From: G025836975 sp049646585
Lineage (GTDB): Bacteria > Pseudomonadota > Gammaproteobacteria > Burkholderiales > Burkholderiaceae_B
Assembly (NCBI GenBank): GCA_049646585.1
Contig: JBARWC010000097.1
Coordinates: forward strand, 1-9,699
Length of the DNA: 9,699 nucleotides
Reading direction: 5' to 3'
Positions 6,776-9,699 of this stretch are shown piece after piece (position 1 is the stretch's first letter; each line of letters starts with the position of its first letter). The position numbers were made by a program, and so were the translations under genes. The notes below the pieces were generated by a model. That model did not search any database. It saw nothing but the letters and a program-made list of their open reading frames with translations, and was not told the DNA's origin.

Positions 6776-8039
6776 GGCGCAGCACCTCTGCGGGTTGCAG
6801 GCTGGACGCGCGCCAGCTTGGATACAGCGTCGCCAGCAACGACAGCACCAGCGAGGTGGCAGCCACCACGGCTATGTCGCCCAGTTGGGGATTGGAAGGC
6901 AGTTCGCTGATGAAATAGATTTGCTGCGGCAGGAACTGCACGCCCAGCATGCGTTCGATGAAGGGCACGATCACGTCGATGTTGTAGGCCACCAGCATGC
7001 CCAGGCCGACGCCCAATAGCGTACCCACCACGCCGATCAGCGAGCCCTGGACCAGGAAGATGCGGGCGATCTCGCGCGGGCTGGCGCCCAGGGTGCGCAG
7101 GATGGCGATGTCCGAGCGCTTGTCCTTGACCGCCATGACCAATGAGGACAGCAGGTTGAATGCCGCCACCGCCACGATCAGCGCCAGTATCAGGAACATC
7201 ATGCGCTTCTCGGTCTGCACGGCGGCGAACCAGGTGCGGTTGTTCTGCGTCCAGTCTTGCGCATGGACGAAGGACGGCAGGGACCGGGCCAGTTGCCGCG
7301 CCACCAGCGGAGCCTGCTGCATGTCGGCGATGCGCAGCCGCACGCCGCTGGTGCCGCTGTCGCGGAAGACCTTGGCCGCATCCTCGTAGTTGATGAAGGC
7401 CAGCGAGGCGTCGTATTCGTAGTAGCCGGATGAGAAAATACCCGACACCGTGAACTGGCGCATGCGCGGCGCGAAACCGGCGGGCGAGATCGACCCTTGC
7501 GGCGCCAGCACCAGCACTGTGTCCCCCTGGCCAACGCCCAGCGAACTGGCGAGCTGGCTGCCCAGCACGATGGAAAAGCTGCCGGGGGCCAGCGCGTCCA
7601 GGCTGCCCGCGACCATCTGCCCGCCCACGTCGGACACCGCTGCCTCAAGGGCCGGGTCTATGCCCCGTATCTGCACGCCGCTAAGGGCTTCGCCGCGCAC
7701 GATCATGCCCTGCGCCGCCACGAATGGGGCGGTGCCGCGAACCTCGGGATTCTTGCGGGCCATGTCGGCGATCTGCCGCCATTCCTGCAAGACCTGATCG
7801 GCCGCCATGCGCGGCACATACAGTTCGATATGCGGCAACACGGAAAGCATGCGGTCGCGCACCTGCGTCTGGAAGCCGTTCATGACCGACAGGACGATGA
7901 TCAACGCCGCCACGCCCAATGCAATGCCGGCCATGGAGCTGGCGGCGATGAAGGACACGAAACGGTCGCCACGCCCGCCGCGCCGGCGGGAACGCGCCAG
8001 GCCGGCATAGCGGGCGCCTATCCATAATTCATAAGACAT
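6768..8039 (-). CDS. lolC: LolC/LolE-type lipoprotein-releasing permease
   Basis: A 423-residue inner-membrane permease partner of LolD. Topology fits the LolC/E family: one membrane segment near the N terminus (about residues 27-52, with ALGVAALIIVLSVMNGF), a large periplasmic domain (about 55-275), then three segments (about 280-303, 325-352, 388-408). The cytoplasmic coupling region KDKRSDIAILRTLGAS (305-320) is typical of the FtsX-like fold. PRMRQFTVSGIF (191-202) falls where the LolA-binding Hook of LolC lies; EKRMMFL near 277-283 leads into the second membrane segment. Only one permease gene is here, so it may be a LolF-like subunit working as a homodimer; a LolE elsewhere cannot be excluded. 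The start is ATG at 8039 (MSYELWIGARY) with GGTGG 8 nt upstream; GTG at 8051 would add four residues. It is divergent from the rpfE-like gene. Confidence 0.93.
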   Translation of the reverse strand: MSYELWIGARYAGLARSRRRGGRGDRFVSFIAASSMAGIALGVAALIIVLSVMNGFQTQVRDRMLSVLPHIELYVPRMAADQVLQEWRQIADMARKNPEVRGTAPFVAAQGMIVRGEALSGVQIRGIDPALEAAVSDVGGQMVAGSLDALAPGSFSIVLGSQLASSLGVGQGDTVLVLAPQGSISPAGFAPRMRQFTVSGIFSSGYYEYDASLAFINYEDAAKVFRDSGTSGVRLRIADMQQAPLVARQLARSLPSFVHAQDWTQNNRTWFAAVQTEKRMMFLILALIVAVAAFNLLSSLVMAVKDKRSDIAILRTLGASPREIARIFLVQGSLIGVVGTLLGVGLGMLVAYNIDVIVPFIERMLGVQFLPQQIYFISELPSNPQLGDIAVVAATSLVLSLLATLYPSWRASSLQPAEVLRHD

Positions 8040-8067
8040 TGTAAAAGCCACCGTTTCCCATTGACAC

Positions 8068-8073
8068 TACAAT
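8068..8073 (+). promoter_or_regulatory. Candidate -10 box directly before the rpfE-like gene
   Basis: TACAAT matches the -10 consensus at 5 of 6 positions and ends 6 nt before the ATG at 8080. Transcription would then start at or next to the A of the start codon. There is no Shine-Dalgarno-like sequence before this ATG (TCCTGAA), which fits a leaderless mRNA. No good -35 is seen 17 bp upstream, so the call is tentative. Confidence 0.35.
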
Positions 8074-8079
8074 CCTGAA

Positions 8080-9021
8080 ATGCGAATCGTACTACCTGGC
8101 GCCCTGCCCGACCCTCGCGAAGCGCGCGAACTTACCTCTTACTTGCCGACCACCGCCCCGACGCTGCTGGGCTGGCTGGAACGCGGCCGGGCCAAAGCCT
8201 TCGACGCCGACACGGCCAAGGCGGGCTGCACGCCCCTTGAACAATGGCGGCTGGCGCGGCGCGGCTTCCAGCCCAGACCCGAGCAGAATCTTGCCGCCGG
8301 GCTGGGCCCGCTGCTGGCGCCCGGCGCCGCCGAACCCGACCGGCCACTGTGGCTGGCCGAGCTCGTGCATGTATCCCCTTCGCGGGACGGCGCGGCGCTA
8401 TTGCCCGCGCACGAACTGGCCATCACGCCAGACCAGAGTGTAGCCTTGTTCCAATCCGTGCAATCGCTGTTTTCGGAAGCGGGCTACACGCTGCGCCCCG
8501 GCGACACGGACCGCTGGCTCATCGAGCCGCCCAAGGATTATGCGCCGTCCTGCGCCAGCCCCTCGCTGGTGGCCGTCACCTCGGTCAACGACTGGTGGCC
8601 GCAGGACATGGCGGGTCGGCCCTGGCGCCGCCTGGTCAATGAAGTGCAGATGCTCTGGTACGAGCACCCCGTCAACCAGGCTCGCTACCAACAAGGGCTG
8701 GTGCCCGTCAACAGCCTGTGGCTGTTCGGCGGAGCCCGCCCCGATCAATTGACCGGAACCATGGCCGACGACGCTGAAACGCAGGTGCACAGCGACCTGC
8801 AGGCCAGCGCCATCGCCAGGGACTGGGGCGGATGGCTGGCCGCGCTGGGCCAACTGGAGGCGCGCGTATTCCAGCCGCTGGCCCAAGGCAAACAACCCGA
8901 GATCGTCCTGATAGGCAGCGACAGCTACGTGGAAATCACGGCCGCCGCGCTGGGCCGGTGGACGCACTGGCTGCCCGGCAGCCGCAATGCATGGAGGAAG
9001 TGGTGGTCACACCAAAGCTAA
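8080..9021 (+). CDS. RpfE-like / phosphoglycerate mutase-like protein of unknown function
   Basis: A 313-residue soluble protein without a signal peptide or membrane segment. I recall proteins of this type next to recJ in Burkholderiales, annotated as 'regulatory protein RpfE type' or as cofactor-independent phosphoglycerate mutase-like, and rpfE next to recJ in the Xanthomonas rpf region. The best family marks are NEVQMLWYEHPVNQAR (187-202) and PVNSLWLFGGA (209-219), which recur in these homologues. I do not see a complete metal-binding set of an active mutase, so no enzyme activity is claimed. The start at 8080 lacks a ribosome site (see the -10 box just upstream). The last 19 bp overlap recJ if recJ starts at 9003, which suggests co-transcription. 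Gene reality is secure from length, reading-frame integrity and context; function is unknown. Confidence 0.85.
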   Translation: MRIVLPGALPDPREARELTSYLPTTAPTLLGWLERGRAKAFDADTAKAGCTPLEQWRLARRGFQPRPEQNLAAGLGPLLAPGAAEPDRPLWLAELVHVSPSRDGAALLPAHELAITPDQSVALFQSVQSLFSEAGYTLRPGDTDRWLIEPPKDYAPSCASPSLVAVTSVNDWWPQDMAGRPWRRLVNEVQMLWYEHPVNQARYQQGLVPVNSLWLFGGARPDQLTGTMADDAETQVHSDLQASAIARDWGGWLAALGQLEARVFQPLAQGKQPEIVLIGSDSYVEITAAALGRWTHWLPGSRNAWRKWWSHQS

Positions 9022-9699
9022 GCACACGTCCCGCCGACTTCAAGGCGGTTCAGGAACTGGAGGCCGCCGGCATACACCCCCTGCTTTCCCGCTTGTGGGC
9101 AGCGCGCGGCGTGCGCCATGCCAGTGAAACGCAATTGATCTGGTCCGCCATGATCCCCCCGGGCCAGTTGACGCACGTGCAGCGCGCCGCCACCGTACTG
9201 GCCGACGCCATCCAGGCGCGCAAGCGGCTGCTGATCGTGGCCGATTACGACTGCGACGGCGCCACGGCCTGCGCAGTGGGCCTGCGGGCCTTGCGCGCCA
9301 TGGGCGCCATTGTCGACTTCCTGGTTCCCAATCGCTTTGAAACCGGCTATGGCCTGTCGCCCGCCGTCGTCGAACTGGCCGCCCTGCACCACGCCGGCAA
9401 GCCCGACATGCTCATTACCGTGGACAACGGCATCGCCAGCCTGGACGGCGTGGAAGCCGCAAGGCTGGCCGGCATGGAAGTCCTCATCACCGACCACCAC
9501 CTGCCCGGCGACGCGTTGCCCAGGGCTCTGGCCATCGTCAACCCCAACCAGCCCGGCTGCGGTTTTCCGTCCAAGAACCTGGCCGGCGTGGGCGTCATCT
9601 TCTATCTGATGCTGGCCCTGCGCGCCGAGCTGCGCCAACGCGGCGTCTATGCCGCCGACGGCGGCCCGCGCCTGGACCAACTGGCCGATCTGGTGGCGC
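9003..9699 (+). CDS. recJ: RecJ single-stranded-DNA exonuclease, N-terminal part (3' end outside window)
   Basis: RecJ is the 5'-3' single-strand DNA exonuclease of the RecF recombination pathway, mismatch repair and base excision repair. The 232 codons visible contain the DHH phosphoesterase motifs: DYDCDGATA (81-89; D81, D83, D85), LITVDNGIAS (137-146; D141) and ITDHHLPGD (162-170; D164-H165-H166). VNPNQPGC (179-186) and NLAGVGVIFYL (192-202) also fit RecJ. The window ends just inside the DLVA block. The start is uncertain: GTG at 9003 has GGAGG at 8993-8997, 5 nt upstream, and leads into the expected TPKLSTRPADF. ATG at 8991 and GTG at 9000 are in frame but have no ribosome site or one too close. 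It overlaps the rpfE-like gene by 19 bp, in a different frame, implying coupled translation. Confidence 0.95.
   Translation, partial: MVTPKLSTRPADFKAVQELEAAGIHPLLSRLWAARGVRHASETQLIWSAMIPPGQLTHVQRAATVLADAIQARKRLLIVADYDCDGATACAVGLRALRAMGAIVDFLVPNRFETGYGLSPAVVELAALHHAGKPDMLITVDNGIASLDGVEAARLAGMEVLITDHHLPGDALPRALAIVNPNQPGCGFPSKNLAGVGVIFYLMLALRAELRQRGVYAADGGPRLDQLADLVA

Noticed and set aside
8061..8066. TTGACA on the plus strand just before the rpfE-like gene
   Set aside because: A partner -10 would fall at about 8084-8089 (GAATCG), inside the coding region and without consensus match.
1..9699. Defence system, CRISPR array, prophage or integron
   Set aside because: No spaced repeats, integrase, transposase, phage or toxin-antitoxin genes are recognisable on either strand.

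Overview
The window looks like chromosomal DNA of a GC-rich betaproteobacterium of the order Burkholderiales, most likely family Alcaligenaceae (Bordetella/Achromobacter/Pusillimonas type). This rests on base composition, a Bug-type (TctC) periplasmic receptor typical of these bacteria, and the gene set comEC, tatD, lolD, lolC/E, rpfE-like gene and recJ, which I recall as a common Burkholderiales neighbourhood. I recognise no insertion sequence, tRNA, rRNA or CRISPR array.

Layout. Positions 1-1557 (minus) hold the N-terminal 519 codons of the DNA-uptake channel ComEC; its 3' end lies beyond the left edge. Positions 1714-2211 (minus) encode a MarR-family repressor. After a 262-bp divergent control region come three co-directional plus-strand genes: a PhzS-like FAD aromatic monooxygenase (2474-3730, TTG start), a DUF3237/UPF0311 protein (3732-4199) and a secreted Bug/TctC solute receptor (4222-5193). 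The receptor gene overlaps tail-to-tail by 8 bp with tatD (5186-6010, minus). lolD (6056-6775) and one LolC/E-type permease (6768-8039) follow on the minus strand. An RpfE-like gene (8080-9021) and the 5' part of recJ (from 9003, running off the right edge) are divergent from them on the plus strand.

Interpretation. The outer genes are housekeeping: lipoprotein release from the inner membrane (LolD plus LolC/E), a TatD nuclease, single-strand exonuclease RecJ, and DNA import by ComEC. Between comEC and tatD sits what reads as a small accessory module: a MarR regulator controlling, through a perfect 8-bp-arm palindrome that overlaps the likely -10 box, an operon that would bind an external organic acid (Bug receptor), hydroxylate it (flavoprotein) and process it with a DUF3237 protein of unknown role. 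The substrate cannot be read from the sequence. The module, its operator and a second three-half-site repeat just upstream are the parts most worth a second look.
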